From: Nemertoderma westbladi
Lineage: Eukaryota; Xenacoelomorpha; Nemertodermatida; Nemertodermatidae
Length of the DNA: 55,792 nucleotides
Direction of reading: 5' to 3'
Assembly: GCA_032718475.1 (NCBI GenBank)
Contig: JAUCBJ010004827.1
Location: 1 to 55,792, forward strand
The notes under the pieces were generated by a model that worked only from the letters and a program-made list of their open reading frames with translations, did not search any database and had not been told where the DNA came from. The position numbers and the translations under genes were made by a program. Shown in pieces: positions 47,208-55,792 of the stretch. Positions within the stretch are counted from its first letter, which is position 1; each line of letters opens with the position of its first letter.

Positions 47208-48885
47208 TCGAGAAGTTCTTACCAGACACAACACGCTTAATTCCGTTTGACAATTGTAATTGCATGACGATTAAGAAGTACTGTTTTAGAATAGCAAATA
47301 AAGAAAGGTAAACTCATGAGCTTTTCATAAACCCTTTAGGTAGTACTAGGTAATACAGACTACAGATACAATATTACTACAGTAGTTTATACTAAATACT
47401 GTAATACAGAAACCATCGACTATTGTTAATTTGACCCTGACTGCCTGATTTGTAAAAAGAAACTCCACTCTTATTGCTAGGTATTTTCAGGCCCAACTGC
47501 GTTACATGGTGGACATGTCTCAAGTGTAACGCTATTGATTGTGACAACGTTACATGATGGACATTGAAGACATTTTTCATTAGCATGGCGCTGGCTATAG
47601 TCTGTTTTGCAACTATATTAAAATCTAATATGTGATTCGATAGATCTGCGATTGGTCTTTCATATGAGCCCTCAATTGTGTCGATATGATTACTAAGGCA
47701 AACGTTATCGCTATTCAAAGTAGCGTTACATTGAGGACATTCCTAATGGCGGTATTTTTTGTAGATTTACGTTTTCGCACAATGCTCGAGTTCTAATTAT
47801 CGAATTCGTACAATTTTTCTACCTGCTGATAGCTAAATAAATCGCCGTTTAGAAATATCTCACTTGGAGATGTTGTGAATAAATAAAAAAAACCATGTCA
47901 TGAAAACGAGCGTTACATGGTGGACAAAATCGTAATGACGGCGTAACTAATTGTTAGTAAATAGTAAATATATAAAATGTGAGTATAGCTTCGGTTGAAA
48001 ACCACCAATACCATATGAAAGAGCATTAAATTTGTTTTATTTTGTTGTATGGTATGTGGAACCTTTGCTCTCATTACTTTAGCTCAGAAGCCAAATATTT
48101 AAAAATAATTCAATGTGACATTTTAAAAAACATGCATTTTCGATATTTGAAATGGTGTCATTCTCTAGGTTGAAAATTTTCTGAAATATGATCAGATTTC
48201 CGCTCTTCCGATTGGTATATAGGTTCATGGGGTTAAAGCTGTGTCGTTTGGAAATATAACCGTGCGAATGCATGGCCATTTTAACATTTTGTTTAATAAT
48301 AAGAGTTGCCTTTTTTTCATAATTAAATACATATTTTACAGTTTTTAACATTATTGTGCTATTGTATATTTTACTATCGGTTGATATATGCCCTAATGAT
48401 AAATAAAATTATTTTTGTATCTCATGCCTTACATACTGGCGTATTATAGTCCATATAGTGTTTTAATGTTAATTAATCAACTCACTTTTAAAGTGAACAC
48501 TAAAAAAATAAATGTAAGTGTTACCTGTTAGTTTAGACCGAAAATTATCGGTGAAATTGAAAATTAATTTTATATTCGGAATCTTAAGAATAAAATAAGT
48601 TCTCCAATTGAAATGTAATTTACATCTTTAAACAATGTCAGTAAATACAGTAATTAACCAAGAACTAGTATGTATGTAATGTAACATTTATAATTATAAT
48701 GTTCCAATTATATAATATTTAGGCCTACCTTCAATAGAAATGTCAATTTTACATTTCAAGTAGAACACATTATTTAAGTGTAATAGCGCCATTAAAGATA
48801 ACAGAATTACTACACATAAACAGGACGGCTATAAAGTAAAGTAAAACGTCCAGCTTTATATTTAACTAAATTCTAACATTAACTA
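47208..48885. other. Spacer between intron 8 arrays and BRE1 3' end
   Basis: No STARD3 exon was found. On the - strand, four scattered copies of a CGTTACATGGTGGACA-like word (near 47506, 47548, 47727 and 47912) encode CPxCN peptides in frames broken by shifts and stops (see findings). The rest is AT-rich and probably includes the 3' UTR of BRE1 just below 48886. Confidence 0.5.
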
Positions 48886-51800
48886 TTATATGTAAATGCG
48901 ATGGAAATCGTTACTGCCGAATGCGTGATTACATTTGGGGCACTTCCGTTGGCGCGTTTGGTATCGGGTGGTGATACACTTAAAACAAAACACGTGGAAA
49001 CACTTGGTAAGAACGCAATCCTTGTCTCTGGAGTTACAACACGGGCATCTGAGCTGCGACTTATACATACTGATCTCCTCAAGAAGTACCTCGTCTGCGC
49101 TGTTCGCCGATTCTAATCTCTTCAACCTCTCCAGCTTCCTCTTGTAGACGTCAACTTGCTCCTGGTACCGTTTTATTTTTGACTGTTCCGTCTCTACCAA
49201 TGACGTGCGCTCCCGTAACTGCCGCTCCAGCTCTGAAGCTTGCCCCTTCGCTTTATCCAGATAGAGATTGAGTTCAGCAGCGGTTTGCGCGCATTCCATC
49301 GCCTTCCGTTTATGAACCTCGGCCGCTTGGTTACGGAAGTTAACCTCTTTTTCCAGCGTCGCTAATGTCGTTGTTAGAACTCTCTCCTTGTCCTCCAACT
49401 TCCTCACCACCTGGTTCTGCGCCTCCACTTGTGTCTGCAACGTGTGAACCTGTTCGTATAGGACGTCTTTCTCCTCCTGTAACAGTTTGTGGATCTGGTT
49501 ACTTTTTATTCGTTCCGACATCAACTTAAAGTTTGCGTCGTCTTTCTCCTTGAGCTGGTCTAGTAATCGTTTGTTCTGATCCGTCATATCTTCGTAGGCT
49601 TGACCTGTAACTTCAACCTCTGACTGCAGCGCATCCTGCTCCTGTTTGTGATTGGCAACAGACTTCTGTAGATGGGCCACCATGGTGTCTGCGTTCTTTA
49701 GCTTCTGAATCGTTTCGCTCTCATCCAACTTCCTAACCTGTTTCTGCACCAACTCAGTTAACTCTTTATTCTTTCGCTTAACTTCGTTAAACTCGTCGAC
49801 GTTTTTACGCCTAAGATGTTCCACCTCATCCAATAATTTACTCTCACTTAGTATAATGTGCGCCCTCTCCCGCAAGTCCTTCCCAGCTACTTTGTACGAA
49901 TCGATAAGCAACTTCATTTCTTTAACATCGTCGAAAGCTCGGCGAAGTTCCACCTTCAGTTTCTTAACTTCGTCTGTGTCACTATGATCGTGCTTTACGA
50001 GACTCAGGTTCTGTTTTATGCTCTCTAGTGCTTTATCTATATCGATTTTAGCTCTGGGACGGACATCTTCTGTAGGTTTTTTCAGCTCTGGTTGATCCGG
50101 CTTTGACTTTGGATCCCTTTTCTCGTGTTGACGAACCGGGGTGGCTCTTCCGTCTTTAGAACGAACTATAGGAACTGGGATATCTTTCTTATCACCACCA
50201 TCATCCTTATTCTCATCTCCCTTTACTGTTTCATTAGCCACTTCGGTTGATTCTTCTTGTTTCTCTGGGCCTACTGACTCCTCGACTGGTTCCTTATCTT
50301 CCTCTTTCACTGTTACATCATCAGCAGATGATTCTACTTTAACAACGGGTTTAATATCTTTGGATCCTTCTGGTTTTTGTTCATCATTCTTCGGTTTTTC
50401 GCCACCTTTGTGCGACTGGACTTGTCTCGCCTTAGATCTCAACCTCGTTATATCATTATGCGCCTCCTTTAACTTTCTCTTATACCGCGCTGTCTCAGCC
50501 TTTAGCATCTGGTTATGGTCCCTCAGCGACTGTATCATGTGCCTCAGTTCCTTGTTAATTGGACCAGCCTGTTCATTGGAGGCGAGATTCTGCTCGAACT
50601 CTATTCGTAACATCTCGTACTCCTTCCGAACTTGCGCTAATGTATCCTCCAGATTGACTACCTCAGTTCTCAATTTCCTCTGACACGACAACTCGTCACT
50701 TTCCATCTGTTCAATCTGCCTTAGATGATTGTTTTTTGTTTGTTGTAGAAGAACTTTGGCTTCCTCCAGTTGCCCTTTTAGTTGTATGCTGTCGTTATAG
50801 AGTACAGAGAACTGGCTCTGTAGACATTTGTACTCTGTACTCTCCTTTATCACATCCTCTGGAACGATTTCTCTCTCTCTTTTGAGTTTATCAACTTGCA
50901 ATTGTTGCGCTATCACCTGCTCTTGGTACTTCTCCAACTCTACCAATCGATTGCTCGATATTTGATGAAGTTCCTCAGCCTCGAATTTTAAATCATCTAA
51001 ATTTTTCTGGGATAGAGAAACTTTATTTCCATTTGAAGCCAAATTTAAACCGAGGTCAATATTCCGACCCAGAATCTTTCCCTCACCGAGTCCTGCTTTA
51101 AGTTTCTCATTCGCGGTGACCAGATGTTGCTCCAGTTTGGTTATCCGTTCCGAATCCTTTTTACTATCGAAGGTCATATCATCGAGGTTGGCCTGCACCT
51201 CCGTGATTTTCTCTTGCGTTAATGCAACCTTATCCTCGTATTCCAACAACTTTCCGTTTATGAAGTGGATTTTTTCATGATTTTTAGTCATGAGATTTTG
51301 AAGTCTCGTGTTCTCATTATCCAATGTTCTTAATCTTTCCTTGAGAACTCTATCAACAGAATCTGCAAAGACATCCTGTAGTGCTTCTTCCAACTTTAAA
51401 TTAAGTTCTTGCGTTGATTGATTGCATTTACTAATGGCATCTAGTAGTTTTGTTAACATATTCTTTGTAAAATTAACTCTTATCGAGAGCGATTCATCCT
51501 GCTGGTCCGAACTCGACAACATTGCGATAAATGATTCTACGGCTTCGCATCTCGGTTTCCTCCTAGCTGGCTCCTCCACGAATTGTTCAGCGTCTTCTTC
51601 TGCCGCTATAGTTTTTAACTCCTCAGAAACGTCTGCGTCATCAGCACTTTCTGCGTCTAATCGATGTAGTAGGAACATGATGTCCGCGTCTAACATGTTC
51701 CAGTAACGATTGACGAGGCAAAGTGCCTCTTCGTCTGCCTGATGTCTTTGTTCTTGGCGCTGAATTCGAGCCCTCAAATCATCTTCTAAGGTTTTATGTT

Positions 51801-51975
51801 GTTCTAAATGTTGCCACAACTTCTTGTTTTGGAATTTTAGTAATTTCGAATCCATTTCCTCCGTAGATGACACAGGACCAATGGATGAGGGTTCAAAGAC
51901 TGGGCGTTTCGGTGGTGGGCCTACTTCTAAGTCATTGTCATTGCTGTTACTGCTACCAGCTCGTTTCGTCGCCAT
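48886..51975 (-). CDS. BRE1: BRE1 (RNF20/RNF40-type) histone H2B E3 ubiquitin ligase, intronless
   Basis: A single uninterrupted frame of 1029 codons from ATG at 51975 to a stop at 48886-48888. The N-terminal region has PPPKRP, VSSTEEMDSKLL and LVNRYWNMLD, as in RNF20/40. Long coiled coils fill most of the protein. A highly conserved central block reads YKCLQSQFSVLYNDS and LAQVRKEYEMLRIEFEQ (about residues 375-480). A charged low-complexity linker covers about 520-650. A conserved block DANFKLMSERIKSNQIHKLL precedes the C-terminal C3HC4 RING (977-1015: C-x2-C-x11-C-x-H-x2-C-x2-C-x11-C-x2-C), and the protein ends FHRIYI. Known role: with RAD6/UBE2A it monoubiquitinates H2B in the nucleus, promoting H3K4 and H3K79 methylation during transcription. 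Length is close to human RNF20 (about 975). Human RNF20 and RNF40 have many introns, so the intron-free state is notable. No frameshift or stop is present. Confidence 0.97.
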   Translation of the reverse strand: MATKRAGSSNSNDNDLEVGPPPKRPVFEPSSIGPVSSTEEMDSKLLKFQNKKLWQHLEQHKTLEDDLRARIQRQEQRHQADEEALCLVNRYWNMLDADIMFLLHRLDAESADDADVSEELKTIAAEEDAEQFVEEPARRKPRCEAVESFIAMLSSSDQQDESLSIRVNFTKNMLTKLLDAISKCNQSTQELNLKLEEALQDVFADSVDRVLKERLRTLDNENTRLQNLMTKNHEKIHFINGKLLEYEDKVALTQEKITEVQANLDDMTFDSKKDSERITKLEQHLVTANEKLKAGLGEGKILGRNIDLGLNLASNGNKVSLSQKNLDDLKFEAEELHQISSNRLVELEKYQEQVIAQQLQVDKLKREREIVPEDVIKESTEYKCLQSQFSVLYNDSIQLKGQLEEAKVLLQQTKNNHLRQIEQMESDELSCQRKLRTEVVNLEDTLAQVRKEYEMLRIEFEQNLASNEQAGPINKELRHMIQSLRDHNQMLKAETARYKRKLKEAHNDITRLRSKARQVQSHKGGEKPKNDEQKPEGSKDIKPVVKVESSADDVTVKEEDKEPVEESVGPEKQEESTEVANETVKGDENKDDGGDKKDIPVPIVRSKDGRATPVRQHEKRDPKSKPDQPELKKPTEDVRPRAKIDIDKALESIKQNLSLVKHDHSDTDEVKKLKVELRRAFDDVKEMKLLIDSYKVAGKDLRERAHIILSESKLLDEVEHLRRKNVDEFNEVKRKNKELTELVQKQVRKLDESETIQKLKNADTMVAHLQKSVANHKQEQDALQSEVEVTGQAYEDMTDQNKRLLDQLKEKDDANFKLMSERIKSNQIHKLLQEEKDVLYEQVHTLQTQVEAQNQVVRKLEDKERVLTTTLATLEKEVNFRNQAAEVHKRKAMECAQTAAELNLYLDKAKGQASELERQLRERTSLVETEQSKIKRYQEQVDVYKRKLERLKRLESANSADEVLLEEISMYKSQLRCPCCNSRDKDCVLTKCFHVFCFKCITTRYQTRQRKCPKCNHAFGSNDFHRIYI

Positions 51976-52439
51976 AATAAATTATAATATATTTGTATTT
52001 TTTCAGGTTTAGTGTTTGTATTTAATCAGTGTACTGGCTGACCGGTACAGCCATCAGCCTACAGGCCTACCACGTTTAACTGTCCACTGTCGTGAATGTA
52101 TTCTCACATGCAGGCTGACAGGTACACTACCGGGCCGGGCTGCCGGCCCGGTCAGTCGGTATGTACCGGTATAATGTCAGTATGGTATGTATGTTGTGTA
52201 GGGTAGGCCTGTAGGCAGGCTGACTGGCTGGGGCTGGAAGGTAGGGTACCGCTAATCGGCAACGGTAGCGCGGTAGGTACGCGGTCAGGAGGTAGCGGTA
52301 GCGCGGTAGGTACGCGGCAGCGCGGGACGGACTGACGGACGGATACAACACGACTCGGTGTACGTACAGCTGTACAGGTGTACGTGTACGTCTGTACGGT
52401 AGGCCTACTGAAGTAGCTGTACGGGGACGTCTATTTACA
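51976..52439 (-). promoter_or_regulatory. Putative BRE1 5' flank / promoter
   Basis: Upstream of the BRE1 start codon. The first 40 bases are AT-rich. Further up is a GC-richer zone with repeated CGCGGTAGGTACGCGG words (52268-52320) and CCGGCCCGG near 52143, more CpG-rich than the surroundings, compatible with a housekeeping promoter. No TATA box or definite start site was found. Positional inference only. Confidence 0.35.
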
Positions 52440-52552
52440 CCAAAAACACACAAAAACACACAAAAACACACAAAAACACACAAAACACACAAAAACTCAC
52501 AAAAACACACAAAAACGCACAAAAACACACAAAAACACACAAAAACATACGG
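52440..52552. repeat. ACACAAAAAC tandem repeat
   Basis: About ten units of CACACAAAAA (10-11 bp). This is the reverse complement of the TGTGTTTTTG motif that makes the array at 53578-54725. Confidence 0.9.
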
Positions 52553-53577
52553 CACATAAATGAAATGCCTGCAAACCTGAATCTGAACGATAATTAATTA
52601 CAGAATTATCATTGTGGTTTGGGTTGTTGTCTGTTTGTATGCCTGTTTGTATGCATGTTTGTCTGTATGGTGTGGATGTACTTAATTGTAATCCAAAACG
52701 CAAATAATTATTGCTGAAATAGGCATAGTCCAGTAGTCTACGCTCGCTACAGGTACCTTCAGTATAAATTAGATCATTGATGCCCTCGATCCTCTGTGGA
52801 ATTCCCATAGAACATCACATTGTCTAGGCGGATGCATTGCGCTTATTCCATCTAAACATTACTAATGATTGTGATCAGGTTATGGTTGATATAAGTTGAT
52901 GATGCCTTTGATAAATTGCGCAAACTGCGATTATTACAGTGGACAGTGGTTGCGTTTCCCCAACATCTCTTTCCAAGCTTGGTGAGAATAACTCTTCCGG
53001 GAAGAAAAATATACTCGATTTATGACTACCATCATCCTGTCATCTGATACATCATATGTTGACGTCACAGTGAATTCTCCCTGAATCTGAAACTACAGTA
53101 CTAGCTCGATTCATTCATACTTTATCATTATACACACTGTGTCTGTATTTCATATTCCCTATCCTATGCGTAATATTATTATGGTGTCCGGATATTGCAA
53201 ATAATAATAATTGTGTAAAGAAATATTATACTGCATTTTTTTGTAAGAGTTGGGTCCAAAGGTGCCAAATTATGGTTGAATTGAATGGCCGTTGTAAAAC
53301 TAATTATTTGTTACATGCAGACATGGGAAAGCAAGACCAGTTATAAACCTCACTGCTTATATGTTCTAAGTTTTTTTTCCATATGTAATAGGTCTACGTA
53401 ATTTTATTCTTAAATTGGTACTTCATTGTTGCTTAATTCTTTAATAAAAGATAGAGCGATTGCGATATTGTGTTACAAAATAAATTGAACTGTTTTTCAC
53501 ATAAATATACTGTACAAGAGTAATAAACACTAATAGTGCTACTTTTCATACAATAATGTAAATAGTTATTATAATTT
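52553..53577. other. Intergenic or intronic spacer
   Basis: AT-rich sequence without a recognisable gene. A TGCCTGTTTGTATGCATG run lies near 52638. A short segment at 52939-52980 has an AG before and GTGAGA after it but encodes nothing START-like. Confidence 0.5.
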
Positions 53578-54725
53578 GTGTGTTTTATATGTTTTTGTTT
53601 GTTTTTGTGTGTTTTTGTTTGTTTTTGTGTGTTTTGTTTCTTTCTACATGTTTTGTTTGTTTTTGTTTGTTTTGTTTGTTTTTATTTGTTTTTGTGTGTT
53701 TTTGTTTGTTTTTGTGTGTCTTTGTTTGTTTTTGTGTGTTTTTGTTTGTTTTTGTGTGTCTTTGTTTGTTTTTGTGTGTCTTTGTTTGTTTTTGTGTGTT
53801 TTTGTTTGTTTTGTGTGTTTTTGTGTGAATTGTATGTTTTTGTGTGTTTTTGTGTGAATTGTATGTTTTTGTGTGTTTTTGTTTGTTTTTGTGTGTTTTG
53901 TTTCTTTCTACATGTTTTGTTTGTTTTTGTTTGTTTTGTTTGTTTTTATTTGTTTTTGTGTGTTTTTGTTTGTTTTTGTGTGTCTTTGTTTGTTTTTGTG
54001 TGTTTTTGTTTGTTTTGTGTGTTTTTGTGTGAATTGTATGTTTTTGTGTGTTTTTGTGTGAATTGTTTGTTTTTGTGTGTTTTTGTTTGTTTTTGTGTGT
54101 TTTGTTTCTTTCTACATGTTTTGTTTGTTTTTGTTTGTTTTGTTTGTTTTTATTTGTTTTTGTGTGTTTTTGTTTGTTTTTGTGTGTCTTTGTTTGTTTT
54201 TGTGTGTTTTTGTTTGTTTTTGTGTGTCTTTGTTTGTTTTTGTGTGTCTTTGTTTGTTTTTGTGTGTTTTTGTGTGTTTTTGTTTGTTTTGTGTGTTTTT
54301 GTGTGAATTGTATGTTTTTGTGTGTTTTTGTGTGAATTGTATGTTTTTGTGTGTTTCTGTTTGTTTTTGTGTGTTTTTGTTTGTTTTAGTGTGTTTTGTT
54401 TCTTTATGTGTCTTTTGTTTGTTTTTGTGTGTTTTGTTTGCTTTTGTTTGTTTGTGTGTGTTTTTGTTTGTTTTTGTTTATTTGTGTTTGTTTTTGTGTT
54501 TTTGTTTGCTTTTGTTTGTTTGTGTGTGTTTTTGTTTATTTGTTTTTGTGTGTTTTTGTGTTGTTTTTGTGTGTTTTCGTTTCTTTTTGTGTGTTTTGTA
54601 TGTTTTTATTTGTTTTTGTGTGTTTTATTTGTTTTTGTGTGTTTTTGTTTGTTTTTGTGTGTTTTATTTGTTTTTGTTTGTTTTTGTGTGTTCTTGTGTG
54701 TTTTGTTTGTTTTTCTGTGTTTTGT
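53578..54725. repeat. TGTGTTTTTGTTTGTTTT array with higher-order structure
   Basis: About 1.15 kb of TGTGTGTTTTTGTTTGTTTT units. A distinctive block TTTCTTTCTACATG recurs at about 53637, 53901 and 54105, and a GTGTGAATTGTATG block recurs beside it, so 200-260-bp segments were duplicated. Long Phe/Val/Cys-rich open frames are repeat artefacts. Confidence 0.95.
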
Positions 54726-54779
54726 ATTGACCCACTTCCCATTGATTTATCGACCTACTTTATCGGCCAATTTTACGAA

Positions 54780-54966
54780 TATAATACTTATATTATTTAT
54801 ATTATATTTATATTATATTTATATTATATTTATATTATATTTATATTATATTTATATTATATTTATATTATATTTATATTATATTTATATTATATTTATA
54901 TTATATTTATATTATATTTATATTATATTTATATTATATTATATTTATATTATATTATTATACTAT
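54780..54966. repeat. ATATTTATATT microsatellite-like array
   Basis: About 16 units of TATTATATTTA (11 bp), nearly perfect, with a slightly irregular right end. Confidence 0.95.
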
Positions 54967-55161
54967 ATAGAACTATCGCCTACCATGACCTATTATAAAT
55001 ACAACAGTAAGCTGCAGCAGCCCACTAAATTAGTGGGACGTTTGTACTTATAAACCGGTGGTCATTAGACCTACTCTTGGCCGCTGGCACTAAATTTGCT
55101 TAGTATTCTATAGAGATTCCAATAGAGATATTCTACGTATATTCTACTGTATAGAGATCTA

Positions 55162-55566
55162 GGACCATCAGGACTCTGCCGCAACGACGGGGAGCGTGTA
55201 GACGGAGAGACACTTACTTGTGCCTTGGTCCCAGGGTTGACAGTGGTGTTTTACCCCCTTGCCCCTAGTCACTGCCAACAGACCCTAATTGCAGGGGGTC
55301 GTGCTGCAGGAGGAGCCGAGTAGGGGAAGAACATGACGTATGTAGAGGTGGTGGATCAGGGGCATATATTCCACCCTTTTGCGTTCAAGACGCAAGACCC
55401 TCGGCCGCCCCGGTCCGGAGACATCCTCCAGGAGATCGGGTCCCATCTCCATACCGTGACGCATGAGCCACGCTCCCACAGGTCCCTACTTCAGCGCATC
55501 GTCGTGGCCATTCTGGTGGGCAATGCGGCGTCTGTCCTGGCGACTGCTTGCCCATCCCCGGGTTGA
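55162..55566 (+). pseudogene. C-terminal remnant of a LINE reverse-transcriptase ORF
   Basis: A + strand frame broken by one TAG (55324-55326) ends at TGA 55564-55566. It reads GLTVVFYPLAPSHCQQT, then an Ala/Gly-rich stretch, then HIFHPFAFKTQ, and ends SLLQRIVVAILVGNAASVL. This order (D/LTVV-x-PLAPSH, A-rich linker, F-x-P-x-AFET, LLQRI-x-VAI-x-GNA) is the common C-terminal end of many animal non-LTR retrotransposon polymerase proteins. The reverse transcriptase itself is absent, so the copy is 5' truncated. Family knowledge is from memory; no search was run. Confidence 0.75.
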
Positions 55567-55792
55567 CTCTTTGGGGATTAGTCTCTTGTATTTATATCTT
55601 CTATGTTGACAAAGTTTGTGACAAATGTATGTTTTATAAACTCATGTATAAATTTATGACAATATTGTATTTTTTAATATACAGTATGAAAATATTAATA
55701 TGTAAATATAAATACGATAATTACTCTTATCCATTGTTTGCCTCGTTGCGTTCGTCCTGTTTAGTCTTAAAGTATTATATTTGTAATATGTT
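55567..55792. other. AT-rich right end of window
   Basis: No gene seen. It could be the 3' untranslated tail of the LINE remnant. Confidence 0.4.

Noticed and set aside
50141-50683. Ser/Phe-rich 180-codon + strand ORF
   Set aside because: Antisense shadow of the BRE1 charged linker, whose codon composition leaves the opposite strand open.
52939-52980. Possible next STARD3 exon (AG before, GTGAGA after)
   Set aside because: The translation (WTVVAFPQHLFPSL) has no START similarity and the acceptor lacks a good pyrimidine tract.
53578-55053. Phe/Cys/Val-rich membrane protein up to 243 codons
   Set aside because: A translation of TGTGTTTTTG and ATATTTAT repeats in all frames; low complexity only.

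Overview
The window is animal nuclear DNA: GT-AG introns, a STARD3/MLN64-type gene, a BRE1 (RNF20/RNF40) gene, non-LTR retrotransposon pieces, MITEs and a tRNA-derived SINE. It is AT-rich, full of recurring AGGCCTA-type words, and very rich in tandem repeats. A marine invertebrate is the best guess, possibly a deuterostome such as an echinoderm or hemichordate, but I cannot fix the phylum from sequence alone.

Layout. Bases 3-128 look like the last coding piece of an unidentified gene that enters from the left. A 40-bp array with about 20 TCACGTG E-boxes follows (896-1719). From 2887 to 44210 on the + strand lie eight exons of one gene. Their reading phases join perfectly, and together they encode a four-helix MENTAL domain, a probable phospho-FFAT motif and the first part of a START lipid-transfer domain. 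This is an orthologue of STARD3, the late-endosomal sterol transporter that tethers endosomes to the ER. Roughly 41 kb are spent on 385 codons because the introns are packed with minisatellites (8608-18945, 19976-23525, 36157-41785, 42463-43995, 44262-46563, 46564-47207) and with several transposon families. The last third of the START domain is not seen in the window.

From 51975 down to 48886 on the - strand is an intact, intronless 1029-codon BRE1 E3 ligase for histone H2B monoubiquitination. If the rest of STARD3 lies to the right of the window, BRE1 is nested antisense in STARD3 intron 8. The right end holds a TGTGTTTTTG-type array, an AT array and the C-terminal end of a LINE reverse-transcriptase ORF.

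The most striking observation is that two unrelated minisatellites in the STARD3 gene each begin inside an exon and carry that exon's own 5' splice site in every unit. The exon 4 boundary (CGGAG|GTGAGT) is copied about 350 times. The exon 7 boundary (ACAGTTG|GTAAGT) is copied about 250 times in two blocks. In both cases only the first donor preserves the reading frame; later donors shift the frame or add an in-frame stop. I know of no described gene with this architecture. It could reflect donor-site amplification, a recursive-splicing substrate, or a splicing/NMD regulatory device.
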